DNA from: Antitrichia curtipendula
Lineage: Eukaryota > Streptophyta > Bryopsida > Hypnales > Leucodontaceae
Assembly: GCA_951230915.1 (NCBI GenBank)
Contig: OX579635.1
Coordinates: 33,046,001-33,110,000 of the forward strand
Reading direction: 5' to 3'
DNA length: 64,000 nt
The notes beneath the pieces were generated by a model. It was not told the DNA's origin, did not search any database, and saw only the letters and a program-made list of their open reading frames with translations. Below, in pieces: positions 49,383 to 60,795 of this stretch. Numbering within the stretch: the first letter of the stretch is position 1; each line of letters begins with the position of its first letter. The translations under genes were made by a program, and so were the position numbers.

Positions 49383-52117
49383 GGCAAGGGGAAACGAGTT
49401 TTATCGGCAGCCAATCAGGAGCTTCCGACCAGTGTTTTGAAGGTTCCAGACAGCAATCCTCAGAGACCGCCATTCAGCAGTATCCAGAAGCGCCCCGCAG
49501 ACGGCGTACATAAGCTGCCGGTCGTGATTGACAGGTTTGGAGCAATCAACCTTCTTCCAAAGGACAAGTTTGGTGCAATTCAAGAATGGGATGATAACCA
49601 ATCCTCAAGCTTTGGTTCTACTTACAGCCGCGGGTTTGAGAATGCAGAAGAGTCAACTGGATCCTTTAATATTGTAAAAGATAGTAATAAGAATTTAGAG
49701 GAAGCCTGGGGAAAATATCATTACATAGAATCTGGTAGTCTCTCCGTGAATGAATCTGGATGGGGAAAGAACCAACTGGCTTATTCTACTTCAGCGGCTA
49801 CAAGCAATCCTTGTTCAAGTAGAGTATATGACGGTTCCCACTCAAATTCAACAACTTATACTTGCACACTCGAGCAAACTTCAAACTTCACCGAGGACGA
49901 CAACGAAAGCGGACTCGGAGATCCTCCTATCAAACGTCTCCGCGATTCATCAAGATCTGTAAGAATTCTCTGCTATCCCCAGAAGTTTACGCCCGTGAGC
50001 TGCTGTGGCATTATGCCTGAAATTATAATAATAAAAAATTCTAGGCATGCAATTGTGTTAGTCCCTTTACTATCACGATAAGCCAATTATGAGTTATGTT
50101 AAGCTCATTAACTTTGCGAAAGTCAGAAAGCTAGACACCGCGATGGGCAAATATTTGAGATTGGCGAACGTCATTGTCTAGTTACAAATCTCTCAATGAG
50201 TACATTGTGATTCGTGGTGCAAAGTTTCTGTAAATTTTCCATTTGACATGTATCATTAGCTGTTGATTGGCTAACTTGTGAATCTATTATTGATCATAGG
50301 ATGAAGAGAAAAGGACCAGAACAAAATATGTACATTTCCAATCCCCAGAGCCCATATTTGCTGAAGGCTCAGCGTCCCATGCGTCTGGCGTTGATGACTT
50401 GTTGCCGAATACAGGCTTGGGACAGATTTTTGACACTCGGAAAATACCTGTGCCTACAGTTCCACATATCAGTTACAATTTCGGCGAGCCAAGATTGCAA
50501 TCAGCTGGACTCTCTTCAACGTCTCGCAATCCTCCTCAGCCTTTTCGCATTCCAATTCCTTCTCAATCTCTTGATCTCAATGAGTTCCCACCGCCTTCGA
50601 TTGGCGAAGATTCAAGGAGTTCCGGTAACTCTTTGGGGTCAGAGGATGGATCAGTCCGTGAGATTCGTTCCAATTACAAATTCGCATCGATTGGTCGTCA
50701 GGCATATCTACGAAAGCGCATGGAGGAGCGGCAAAGAATCCAGGTAGGTCCCTGAAACTTAAATTTCGTTAAATTGGCGGAATTCCACGATGTTGGCACT
50801 TCTCAGGGCGTGCAGCCTGAAACGTAAATATATGTTAATCTCAGTTTTTGGAGTTTTGTGTAGATGAATGTCACAATTTATGGCACCCATAAAAGCGCCA
50901 ATTTAACGAAATTGACATCCTGAGATTTCTACTTACAAGTTGGGAATAATTCGATTTCATATTAGGAACGATTACATATTTCACTCTAATCTCTTAGAAT
51001 ACCGAAAAAGAACCTTTGCCCATGAATTTCATCAGCTGACCATGCCATATCGACTTTGTGAGCTCAAGGATGCGACTCCGGTGACCACCGGTCTGCCGGA
51101 GACCCACGGAGCGGAACGATGTCGCCATGTTGTATCTCCGGAGGTGAGCACTTTCAACCTTCATCACGGAGTGTTGGTCGACAGAAGTAGCCAGTTCTAA
51201 GTGAGATTGGTGATACTGATGGGCCATTGAACTAACTTGCTCAAGTTCGACAACAAATAACTTATTGAACTCGTAATTTGAATCTTTTATGCAGGACCTG
51301 GTATGGTTGAATGTTCGAAATTATTGCGGCATGGTGCTTGACCGGGAGACCGGAACTGTTCTAGGAACAGCGGTTCTTTTCATACCTGCCTCTGATTCCA
51401 AGAATCGCAAGAATGCCTGGGTGACGAGCGTGAACACTGTGGAGGGCCGATGGGAGGTGGTCATAAAAGACAGCAAAGGGGAAATCCAAGTGGCAAAGCT
51501 CATGCTAACAAGCACAACATTTGGCCTTGCTTTCTTCAGCGTCCGCACTTGGCAGAAGACTTTCGCGCTAGCCTTCCTGAATATGGTCGCTGGTCACGCT
51601 AGCCTTCCACATCGGATGTCCGTGGACGCTGAGCGAGGAGATCAAGTCTACGTCTTCGGGTGACTATTTCAGAAGCCTTCCTCACGAGTTAGCCATAGTA
51701 GAAAAATATAAATTGCCTCAGTCCAACTTTTGTGTTTCTGGAGGAGGGGTCGGTGTGTGTGGGGTGTCATCAGCTCGTATATAACAAGGTTCATGCGTTT
51801 TAATATGCAGATTCCCAACTGTTATTTTGTGCAGGTATGAGGAGCCCTGGGAGTCGGAAGTAGGCAAAATAGCAGATATTAGGGTCCGACCTGCAAAAAT
51901 TACAGAAGCTGGCAACATGGAGATTTTAATGGTGGACTTCACCAAAGGCCGATTAGGAGGTTCCATTACGACCGCGGCTGGATTCAGCGGAGGCTTAGTG
52001 GCGCGAGCAGACGGGCTCTGGGCCGGTGTTATTACCGGCCAAACGATGCCCGGACACCCACCCCGGATTGATTTTTGTTCTGCCTACAATGTCTACTCAC
52101 TCCTTGAGGAACTCTAG
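49383..52117 (+). CDS. Protein with C-terminal trypsin-fold domain, probably catalytically inactive; four exons, 5' end missing
   Basis: Exons: about 49383-49958, 50300-50743, 51295-51659 and 51835-52117 (TAG). The introns are GT-AG (TCT|GTAAGAATT...CATAG|GATGAA; CAG|GTAGG...GCAG|GACCTG; CGG|GTGACT...GCAG|GTATGA) and keep one frame throughout, giving at least 555 residues. The first exon is open from a stop at 49380 without any ATG, so an upstream exon is missing. Exons 1 and 2 encode a Ser/Asn-rich, probably disordered region with LDLNEFPPPS near its end. Exons 3 and 4 form a beta-rich domain: GTVLGTAVLFIP, WVTSVNTVEGRW, LTSTTFGLAFFSV, then GFSGGLVARADGLWAGVITG. The last fits the G-x-S-G-G loop of trypsin-like and Deg proteases. 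At the expected His position (T-x-x-H) I see Asn, and at the Asp position a Gly, so only the Ser remains. Specific family not recognised. Confidence 0.78.
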
Positions 52118-52596
52118 TTAATAGTGGATCGATCGATCTATCGTACAGTCACTGGAAAAACTGACTCTTGCCCTGCATTAATTATACAAGAACACCATTG
52201 CCCTGGTGCGAATTTTTTTGAAGATTTCATCATTGGCAGCAGTCTTCAAGCTCTCAGCTTTACGATTTCTGTCATATTCACGAAGACTCTGTTCTATTGG
52301 CAACTTAGCAATTCCTTCCTGAAGGCCGGTCACTCTGGCACATCCGCCCAATTGACACCCATGGCGTTTTACAAGTGGTTGCTTTTACTTTTTTTAAGAG
52401 TAGTTATGTTGAGTTGTCACAATCGATTTCTATTTCGTTTCAAGCTGAAAGTCTTTCAAAACGGAGTCTCCAAACTTGAGTGATGGAGAGATTATGTTAG
52501 TTGAACACCATAGGTCACTTTGAGCACAGTTTCTTGTCCTCCAATTCTACAAAGAAACATTTTTCTTCTTCATCCATTCTCAACCGGTTGTTATGG

Positions 52597-52844
52597 CTAC
52601 ATCGGGAAAGCACCCCTCATTGCTTCAATATTGTTGCAATATTGTTTCAATGGGTTAACAATATAATATTGAAAGTATATTGTTGCATTATTGCAAATAA
52701 TAATGCAACAATATTGAAGCAATGGGAGCCTTGCATTTTTATTAAAAATATATTGTTTCAATATTGCAACAATACACTTTCAATATTATACTATTAATCC
52801 ATTGAAACAATATTGCAGCAATGGGTGGCTTTTTCCCGACGTAG
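52597..52844. mobile_element. Palindromic MITE built on CAATATTG words
   Basis: A 248-bp element with ends CTACATCGGGAAAGC and GGCTTTTTCCCGACGTAG. Inside, CAATATTG and TTGTTGCA words recur on both arms (GCTTCAATATTGTTGCAATA facing its near reverse complement). Flanks (TTATGG and TATGAA) give no clean target duplication. It lies about 480 bp after the stop of the preceding gene. Confidence 0.8.
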
Positions 52845-52974
52845 TATGAACCTAGCATGATACATGAGCACATGAGACAGGTAGACGGGTTGGTAATTCT
52901 TGAGAAGTGTCAGCCTTACTTGTAAAGCAAGTGTCTTGGTAATACAATTGTTGTAAATGTGGATAAATAAATTT

Positions 52975-53225
52975 CTTATTCTTGAATTCAAAATAGATTT
53001 TTGTCCTGTGCCACAGTAATTGTCAAAATAATTCTCAAGTTTTTTTAATTCATAAATTTTTTGAAATTCAATAACTTTCACATTATAGTTTGGAACGCCA
53101 CAAAGTCTGTGCACCCCTCCTTAAAAAGAACTTTATGATAGTACAAAGAATGCATGGTCTAAGAGATCTCAACATAACAAACAAATAAACAAACAAATAG
53201 CTTAATTTAATGGATGAATTGACTT
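52975..53225 (+). repeat. Dispersed repeat, copy 2
   Basis: Matches 31200-31470 in order and orientation ('ttaattcataaa', 'tgtgcacccctcc', 'ggtctaagagatctcaaca'). Class unknown. Confidence 0.55.
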
Positions 53226-53257
53226 TTCAAACGGACAGTGCAATTCTTGAATGACAG

Positions 53258-53424
53258 TTAACCCCTAAGTGCTCAGACAACCATTTTCTGGGCAAAAAAG
53301 ACTTTTTTTCAATTTTTTTTTCCAAAAGATTGGATCAGCTTTCAACATTTACATTCAAAACTAAGATCGCTAAGGTCAAACAAAAATTATAAGAGAAATA
53401 GCACACAAAGTGTTTAGAATTGGC
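53258..53424 (-). mobile_element. TTAA element, family F (reverse, right end decayed)
   Basis: Left end TTAACCCCTAAGTGCTCAG. The interior matches the reverse complement of 38063-38270 ('aaactaagatcgctaaggtc', 'aaaaattataagagaaatag'). The far end reads AGTGTTTAGAATTGG instead of ending in GGTTAA. Confidence 0.7.
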
Positions 53425-53742
53425 TAGTGTTGAAAAACTTACTATTTGGGAAAGTGTTATGTTCTCATTTCTAGATCTTAAGAAATTAGGGAGCAAGCCC
53501 ATTTATTCCATAATGGGGTAGTTTACCTTAGTCCATCTACCCCAAAATTAACACTGCAAATTGGAAAGTTAAACCCTGCAAATATTGGCAATATTGTCTC
53601 TCTTGTTTCCACTCTATCTCTCTACACCAAAAGTTCTGAAATCTACAATCCAGCAAGTTGCCAAAATTATGTACCATTGCCATTGCTTTGCAATCAATCT
53701 TACAACCTAGAAAGCACAACCTAGTTATGAAACCCTGATCTA

Positions 53743-54444
53743 TTAACCCCTAAAGTCCCAAGGTGTTTTTTCCATCAAAATTCAATCCAAACTATTGCAA
53801 AGAGCAAAAAAAAATAATTTTTTTTTTCTTCTATATCTAATCGTAGGATCTTGCACTAGACTAGTATAAGAATGTGTGGAATAAATTTCAAAAACTTTGA
53901 TTGTGTAGATTGCAAAATAAAGGGAAGAATACAAGTTCTTTTATACCTTGCTCAACTAGATTCTTTGACTTTAAATCTTCTTAACTAAAATTTTTTGTAC
54001 TACTAATTTTTCTTTTCTAATTTTTGTGGTGAAAAAATATTTAATTTTCAAACTTAACCATGTCTAACAATTTTTTGTGAAAAATTGTAAAAATTGCATT
54101 AAAAAATGAATCCTACAAGTTATTTTTTCAAGAAGATGCTTAAATTGTCCGAAAAACAAGATTGTCCATAACTTTCTCATCACTAGTCCGAATAGAATGA
54201 ATCAAAGCTTCAAATGTAGACAAAAATATAATCTTTGAGAAAAAAAATTATATTTTATATATTTTTTTTAGCTGCCCCTCGAGTTGCTTTTTGGACTTAA
54301 GGTGGCATAACTTTTGCTCCCAAGCACCGATTGAAAAAAATGATATTCCTATAAAAAGTAATCTAATTTCTATCTTCAAAAAAACTTTTTTAAAATCATG
54401 TCAAAAATCGAAATCACACAAGGCTACCCGAAATTCCAAGAGTC
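53743..54444 (+). mobile_element. TTAA element, family B (right end lost)
   Basis: Left end TTAACCCCTAAAGTCCCAAG. The body matches 32660-33582 ('taggatcttgcactagacta', 'gcttcaaatgtagaca', 'cataacttttgctccc'). The right terminus cannot be found, and the end given is where similarity fades. Confidence 0.72.
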
Positions 54445-54661
54445 ATGCACATGCATGTGAGATTGTTTCCTAGCACAAGGTGATTACTTCTATGAATAGG
54501 TGGATTGAATGTTGAAATTGCTATTGAAGAAAATGAGCTCAAAAGTCTACACTATACTTGAAGTGTTAGAGATTTACTATTAAGAAAAAGTAATGATGTT
54601 TTCATGATCAAATCTTTGCCCACTTTGTGGTAATCAATATGAGATGAATTGTAACGAATTA

Positions 54662-55559
54662 TTAATTCCAACTTTTCCAAGGTCTTTTATTCATCAAAAA
54701 ACACTAAAAATTGTCATTTCTATTACCAAGAGCAAAAGAACTTTGAAAATTGTTTATTTTGCATATCTAACTATAGGATCTTGTACTACAATAGTATAAA
54801 AATACATAGAAGAACCTTGAGAAACTTTGACCACATAGATTGCAAGATATTTGTGTTTAAAGTGAAGAATGCTAAAAAAATTGCATCATGTGTGGCTAAA
54901 TTATAAGACTTTGAATCTTTTTAACTTAAAATTTTGCACTATAAGTTTTGAATTTATAATTTTACACATTGAAAAATTGAGTTGAAAGTTAGAGGAAAAA
55001 AATTCAAAAAGAAAACACTTGATTTTCATTCTTAAAAAAATTGCTCCATAGAAGTATATACAAGATAGAAGGAAAAAATAAATTGTTAGTTGTTTTAAAA
55101 TGAAACTGAAATACAATATGCCCAGCTATGAGATTGTTCTAGCAAACAAACTAAACTATATGGAAATTCTTTTTTTGAAAAAATGTGAAAATTGAGCTCA
55201 AAAATGAATCTTATAAGTTTTTTGAAGAAGATAATTTAACTGTCCTCAAAACAAGAATCTTCAAAAATTTCTCATTACTAGTCCAAATAAAATTAATCAT
55301 AGTTTTCCATGAAGACATAAATGTTTTCTATGAAGATTTTTAAGTCTACAATATTTAATTTTGAGTTTCTGAGATTATTTTATTATTGCCCAATAAATTG
55401 CTTTTTGAGCTTAGGGTGCATAACTTTTTCTCTTAGGCACCGAGTGAAATAAAAATTATATTTCCCAAAAGCTAATGTATTTTTCTTATATTCAAAAAGT
55501 TTCAAAATATCATGTCAAAAATTGAGATCATAGGAGTGTATCCGAACCTTTAAGTGTTC
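54662..55559 (+). mobile_element. TTAA element, family B (decayed ends)
   Basis: Starts at TTAATTCCAACTTTTCCAAG and ends near GAACCTTTAAGTGTT, both degraded. The body matches family B along its length ('ttgcaagatatttgtg', 'tgagattgttctagcaaaca', 'cataactttttctctt'). Confidence 0.68.
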
Positions 55560-55715
55560 CCTGAGGAAAAAATTAGAACTTTAAGGATTAAAACTTATTC
55601 ACAAGAAAAAAATACTCATGTATTTTTGATGAATTGTCAAAGAAAATGCTTCAAAATTTATTTGAAAAATGTTGATAAATATTCTTCTAAATTTGACCAT
55701 TTCTATTCAAGACAC

Positions 55716-57290
55716 TTAACCCCTAAAAGCCTGACATGCATTTTTGGACAACACAGAATTTTTAAGTAGGTGCATGTGAATGGAGATTTGCATATTTCAA
55801 AATAAAATTTTAATGAAAGGGACGGACTATGAATATCTTTTATATGCACTAAATTTCATGACATTTGGAAATGTGAGTCAAAAGTATAGCCTAATATATT
55901 ATTTTTTTCCCCGGACGAGTAGTCCAAGCAGATATAAAAATAATTTTTTTCAAAAACAAAAATTTGAAAATGGTTTTCTAAAGTTATATATATGTAGAAA
56001 GCTTTTAATCATTCCATTTTGATCAATGAGTAAAAAGTTATGAAGAGTTTTAGTTTGTGGGCAATTATGGATTCTCTACTCTAAAATAATCTTTGAATTC
56101 CTTTATTTCAATTTTCAATATTTTTTGAAAATAAATAAATCATAGGGTGTAGATTGTTTATTACAACATTGCAACCATTGGGATTGGCATTTTTCAATTC
56201 TATAAAAAAATTCTTAACAATTTTGTATTTTGAATCATTTTCTATTTTTTTCTACTTACTATTTTTTTTTCTCTATGTTGTACAATTCCAAAATGATTTG
56301 AAAATTTTCAAGCATGTAGCCAACTTGCCTTTAATAATGAATCCAAAGAAGCACTACTATTTGGACATTTTTTCATATGAGTTTGACCTTGTGAAGTGCA
56401 AATGTTCAGTTATTTGCAGGGCCAAAAAATTGATTGCTGTGAATTTGAAAGCTCATATCTTGCAATCCATGCGGTGGAAATTTCTGAAATTTTTTTCCAC
56501 ACCTTCTCAAACCAGCGTACTACAAGATCCTATGTTTACATGTGTCCAAAATGTTTTTTTTCAAAAAAATTGTACTTGTACAAGAAATGGCAATTTTGGA
56601 GCATTTTTGGTGAAAACATAGTCACGGTCCTTTAACCCCAAAAGGACCCTGAGGACAGAATGTGTCCTTGACCAATTTTTGAAGTTAAATAAAACCTTAC
56701 CAAACTACTATTTTTTGTAATTTATATTTTTGATAAATTACTTTTGAAGTTTAATTTTAGCTTCAAAAATCTGATTTTGAAAATGATTGATTATGATTTT
56801 TCTGTTCAAGATTTTGTGCATGGGGGGCCATTGCAATCTTGACTTTTGTAGTGTTGAGGGCTCTTGGGAATGAGCCTCAAATACACTAGATCTTTGAGAA
56901 AAAATCACATTAAAAATTCATCCAAAAAAATTGGAGAGTAGATTTTGAGAAGTCATAAATTGATTGGGGTTATGCATGTTAGGCCCTTCAACCTCAAATT
57001 TTTTTGGTGACCAACTTTTTAGATTTGACATGTGAAAAGAGGATTGAAAAACTTCAAATCACTTTCACAATTTTAACACCCTCATGATCAAACATTATAA
57101 TCTTTCAATCCGTAAGAGCTATTGTTGTGTTTTCTTTTCTAATGTAATGTCTAACATGTCTAGTTTGATTTTAAACGGTTACAATTCAAAAAAATTGATA
57201 CAACTTATCAAAATGTTGGTTTTTAATTCAATTTAGAACAAATTCCTAGAAGCTAAGAATTTCTAGGGTCATTTTGGGGTTAAGGGTTAA
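55716..57290 (-). mobile_element. TTAA element, family A (reverse), interrupted in its right terminal repeat
   Basis: Left end TTAACCCCTAAAAGCCTG. The body is the reverse complement of 26885-27825 ('cttgcaatccatgcggt', 'tactacaagatcctat', 'gaaaacatagtc'). The right terminus reads GGTCCTTTAA at 56635, is interrupted by the 56632-57283 element, and resumes as GGGTTAA at 57284-57290. Taken together this is the GGTCCTTTAAGGGTTAA end also seen at 39547. Confidence 0.88.
56632..57283 (+). mobile_element. TTAA element, family C (652 bp), nested
   Basis: Left end TTAACCCCAAAAGGACCCTG; right end GGGTCATTTTGGGGTTAA. Both TTAA sites are intact and the inverted ends match for about 18 bp. Inserted at the TTAA within the terminal repeat of the family A element 55716-57290. 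Confidence 0.9.
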
Positions 57291-58279
57291 CATAATCTCT
57301 TATAATGACGCATTTTAAATCACTTTTTATCCTTTCCTATGACCACTTGTGTCATTAAGGGTAGTTTTACTCAGGAAACAAAGTCAAGAAAATAAAAAAT
57401 TCCAAGCAGTCTCATTGGTCAACCTGAACCAATTTCCAAACTGTTTGGCCAAATTTCCAAACTCTTTGAATTTTTTTATTTTCTTGTCTCGGACCCCAAA
57501 TGTAAAGCCGTCCTCTGAGATGGGAGGGGACCTCACCTTCCCCCACCACCAAAGAAGCGCTTCCCATTTTGCATCTCTTCATGCTCACGCAGGATTCCGA
57601 ATGTCGGTTGATCACTTGCCCGACCTTCACCCGAGGCAGGATTTCATTAGGATGTTTCAACAGATCGCGGTGGTGGATTTGGCTGACATCGAAACTCACA
57701 GTTCGAATGGATTCAGTATGCAATGTGAAATTCGCCTGAGTTTTGCTTACGTAAATCTCTGGTTTGTTCGCTTTGCTTTCTTTTCAAATTATTTGAATCA
57801 TTCGAGCGGGAGGAGACATCTTAGACGATCCGCTGTTGTTTCTTCTCTTTGCCATTTGCAGAGTGCACCATAATTGAGCTAGGTTTAGAGAATATTCAAG
57901 AGTTTGAAATTTGTCATGCTACGTTGAAGTGACTTTAGGCTGTTTTTTCAGTGACTTTTTAATTAGTAGTTGCGAATCTTGAGAAGCTATGCTGTTGATT
58001 GTCCTGAATATGGAGTGACTGGAGCGTATGGTTTTACTTAAATTTGGATAATGTTAGTTTTGTAGCACGGATTGGTACCCGTTGGAGAACTCTGGTTGTG
58101 TTTATCGAATGCACGAGAGTGAATATGATTGTGAGAGAAGGAGAATGCTTATGAGGCCATGGAGAATTTTTGTATCCGAAATTGGCTTACTTTAATCGTT
58201 TCCAGTGGTGGAGGACAACCTATTCTGGCACTTGTGAGTGTGTAGTGCGTTTCATTTTTACAGTCTTGCTGGACAGAGC
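57291..58279 (+). promoter_or_regulatory. Upstream region of the F-box gene
   Basis: Composition rises from about 57480. Frames open on both strands at 57349-57873 appear to be shadows without a recognised domain, though a 5' non-coding exon is possible. The ATG used downstream is at 58280. A second in-frame ATG at 58238 precedes it but gives an uncharacteristic leader. Confidence 0.4.
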
Positions 58280-59577
58280 ATGAGTAATGAAGGCGAAATC
58301 GCGAGTGAGGAATCATCTTTGTGGGATAAGCTTTCACCGGAGCTGCAGGATAGGGTGTTGGCGTTCTTGCCAGTGCTTGCATTCCTAAAGCTGCGCAGTG
58401 TGTGCAAGAAATGGGCCGCTCTACCGTCTTCTCAAAGCTTTTGGAATCTGTGTATGCTGGTCAGTCCTCATCCCGCATATCTGCTCGTTTGTCGACGAGC
58501 CCACACGTTTTGTGTCGCGTACGATGAATCTTTAAATAAATGGTATAATCTTGACCTTCGTTTTCTGGATCAATTGTGCCTACCTCACTGGAAATCTCCA
58601 ACCGGAGATGTGTATCATTCCATTGAAGCAGCTTCAGGAGGTTTGTTCTTCGTATGGTCACACAAAAGCGACGGCGATCCAAGCCTGTACAGTGTGTGCA
58701 ACCCTGTAACAAGGGCTTGGCGGAAGCTTCCTAGTTTGCCGTATTATATTGTTCCTCTTGCGGTGGCAATGGTGACCGACAGCCGTACTTCGGCCTACAA
58801 GATTTTCGTTGCTGCTGATTCCACCCCGGAATCTTTCTCGAGTCCCATGGCAATGCAGGCACAAACATGTTCCAACTCACGCTTCCAAGTTGATTCTCCA
58901 TAATACTCTACAAACTTTTCCTGTGCATTATTATGTGAATTGAGCATACATCATTTCATAGATATTCACGAGGATGTGCTTATGTGTTTCCACATTATCT
59001 GTAACCTCTTCTAGTGAGCTCGCAGGTTTATGATTCGACCACGCAGTGCTGGCAGAGACTCAGACTCATGCCTCCATTCCTCGACATTGTTTGGTCCTCC
59101 GCCATATGCAACGAAATCATGTACATCCTCAGTTTTGATCCTTGTGACCTATGGTCCTACGACATGAACCAAGACGTCTGGAACAAGGTTGAAATACAAG
59201 TGCCCTATTCATTGAGCATGACTCTCTTGGTAAATTGTGGCGGAACCTTATACCTTGTGGGCGAAGTCCGAGGACGAAGTCCCAGGTGCATCTCTATCTG
59301 GCAGTTCAATATGGCAGCAAGAACTTGTTTAGAAGTTTCGCAGATTCCTCAGCCTCTTTTTGAGGACTTTGCTACCGACGAAACCTATGGGATGTGGTCA
59401 GCTATTGGACACAACACCGGCATAGCCTTCAAGAACGGCGTAAAGAGGACGTTGATGTATAATGTGGTCAAACAATCTGTCCACTGGCTTCCAGATTGTC
59501 AAGGCAATCTTGAATACGATAATGGTTACTCTGTTTATGGTCACTCAACCTCATTGCGCTTTGAAGCCACAGTCTAG
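58280..59577 (+). CDS. F-box/kelch-type protein, two exons with apparent GC-AG intron
   Basis: Exon 1 is 58280-58858 (193 codons) and exon 2 59026-59577 (183 codons and TAG), giving about 376 residues. The F-box spans residues about 14-55 (LWDKLSPELQDRVLAFLP, RSVCKKWAALPSS). Such proteins bind Skp1 and act as substrate receptors of SCF ubiquitin ligases. The C-terminal half resembles plant kelch/galactose-oxidase-type repeats: YSVCNPVTRAWRKLPSLP, VYDSTTQCWQRLRLMPP, LWSYDMNQDVWNKVE and a final IAFKNG...MYNVVKQSVHW. The two exons join cleanly only as ATGCAG|GCACAA...CGCAG|GTTTAT, phase 0, which gives MQVYDSTTQCW. The donor is therefore GC, not GT, unless the base is a sequencing error or mutation. 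The substrate cannot be inferred. Confidence 0.85.
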
Positions 59578-59929
59578 TCGCTCCACGAACTTCGATTGCT
59601 GAGGTAGCTCTCTCGATCACTCGATCTAAGCTTGAGATTTTTCAGACTCCTTACCAAAATTGAGGTTTCTGCAACAAATTGATGCTGGATGTACCAGGAA
59701 TATATTAACCCCGCCATCGTCAGATTGTCGGAAGGATTCATGACAACACTGTCAAAGAACCAAACAGGCCCTTCTCAAAAAAAGCTCTTTGCTACCTATG
59801 GTGACCAAACTGGTACGTTGAGTCTTTCATCAGTCTCTAATTTTTATGTGAAATGCAGTAGGGATTCAAGAATCTGAAGTACGCAAACTATAACCTTAAC
59901 TAAGGCATGAGTAGGAGACCACTTCGTCC
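59578..59929 (+). other. 3' flank of the F-box gene
   Basis: About 350 bp between the stop codon and the next TTAA element. It contains a 62-codon plus-strand frame without recognised features; likely 3' untranslated region. Confidence 0.45.
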
Positions 59930-60030
59930 TTAACCCCTAAATGCACAAATCCTTTTTTGAGGTTCTTGGAATTTGCTCTATATTGAACAAAAAGTCAACA
60001 TTTTGAATAGTTTTATCAAAAAAATTGAAT

Positions 60031-60721
60031 TTAACCCCTAAAGGACCAAACACCATTTTTTGGCAACATAGCGATTTTGGGCAGCTCACTACAGACGTAT
60101 TTTTTATTTTTTTATTTGAAAATACCACACCACCTGTGCCTAAAGAGTAGCTTTAAGGCTCAACAATTTTCATAACTTTTGACTACATGGTTAAAAAGTT
60201 ATTGCATGATATGTAGTTTCTGTTACTCGGTAGACAGCCTAGGCAACTCAAAAAACTTCTTTAAAAATCACTTTTAAAATTAAAAAAAATCTGAAATTGT
60301 TTCTAAAGATTTGTTCACAAGTGAAAAAAAACTGAATCATTCCATTTTGATTAATGAGATGAAAATGATGAGAAATTCCAATTTGTGGATAGGTATGGAA
60401 TCCAGAGACTCCATACCTACGCATGTAAAAAAATCTTGAGAACCAATTTAAAATTTAAAAAAAAAAAAAATGATTTTGAAAGAAGCTTCTTGAGTTGCCT
60501 AGGTTGCTTGCCAAATAACAAAATCTACATATCATGCAATAACTTTATACCATATAGCCAAAAATTACAACAAAAACTACAAAAATTGTTGAACCTTAAA
60601 GCTACTCCTTGGATACATGTGGTATGAAGTTTTCAAAGAAAAAAACGAAAACTTCATTTGTAGTGAGGTGCCCCAAATTGCTATATTGCCAAAAAGCAAT
60701 GTTTAGTCTTTTAGGGATTAA
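60031..60721. mobile_element. TTAA fold-back element made of two inverted family A right ends
   Basis: Left end TTAACCCCTAAAGGACCAAA; right end TTTAGTCTTTTAGGGATTAA. Both halves, about 345 bp each, are inverted copies of the last third of family A: 'gctactcc' near 'catgtgg', 'cataacttt', and 'attgctatattgccaaaaa' facing 'tttggcaacatagcgat'. The centre near 60395-60405 is GGTATGGAATCCAGAGACTC followed by CATACC. Confidence 0.88.
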
Positions 60722-60761
60722 ACCATACGAATTCACACTAGACATGTCAAAGATCACATGG

Positions 60762-60763
<2 letters not shown>

Positions 60764-60794
<31 letters not shown>
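60764..60794. repeat. (AT)n microsatellite
   Basis: About 15 AT units within the family C element; likely variable in length. Confidence 0.9.

Positions 60795-60795
<1 letters not shown>

Noticed and set aside
57349..57873. 174-codon plus-strand frame upstream of the F-box gene
   Set aside because: No recognised domain; overlaps a minus-strand frame of similar quality. Possibly 5' untranslated sequence.
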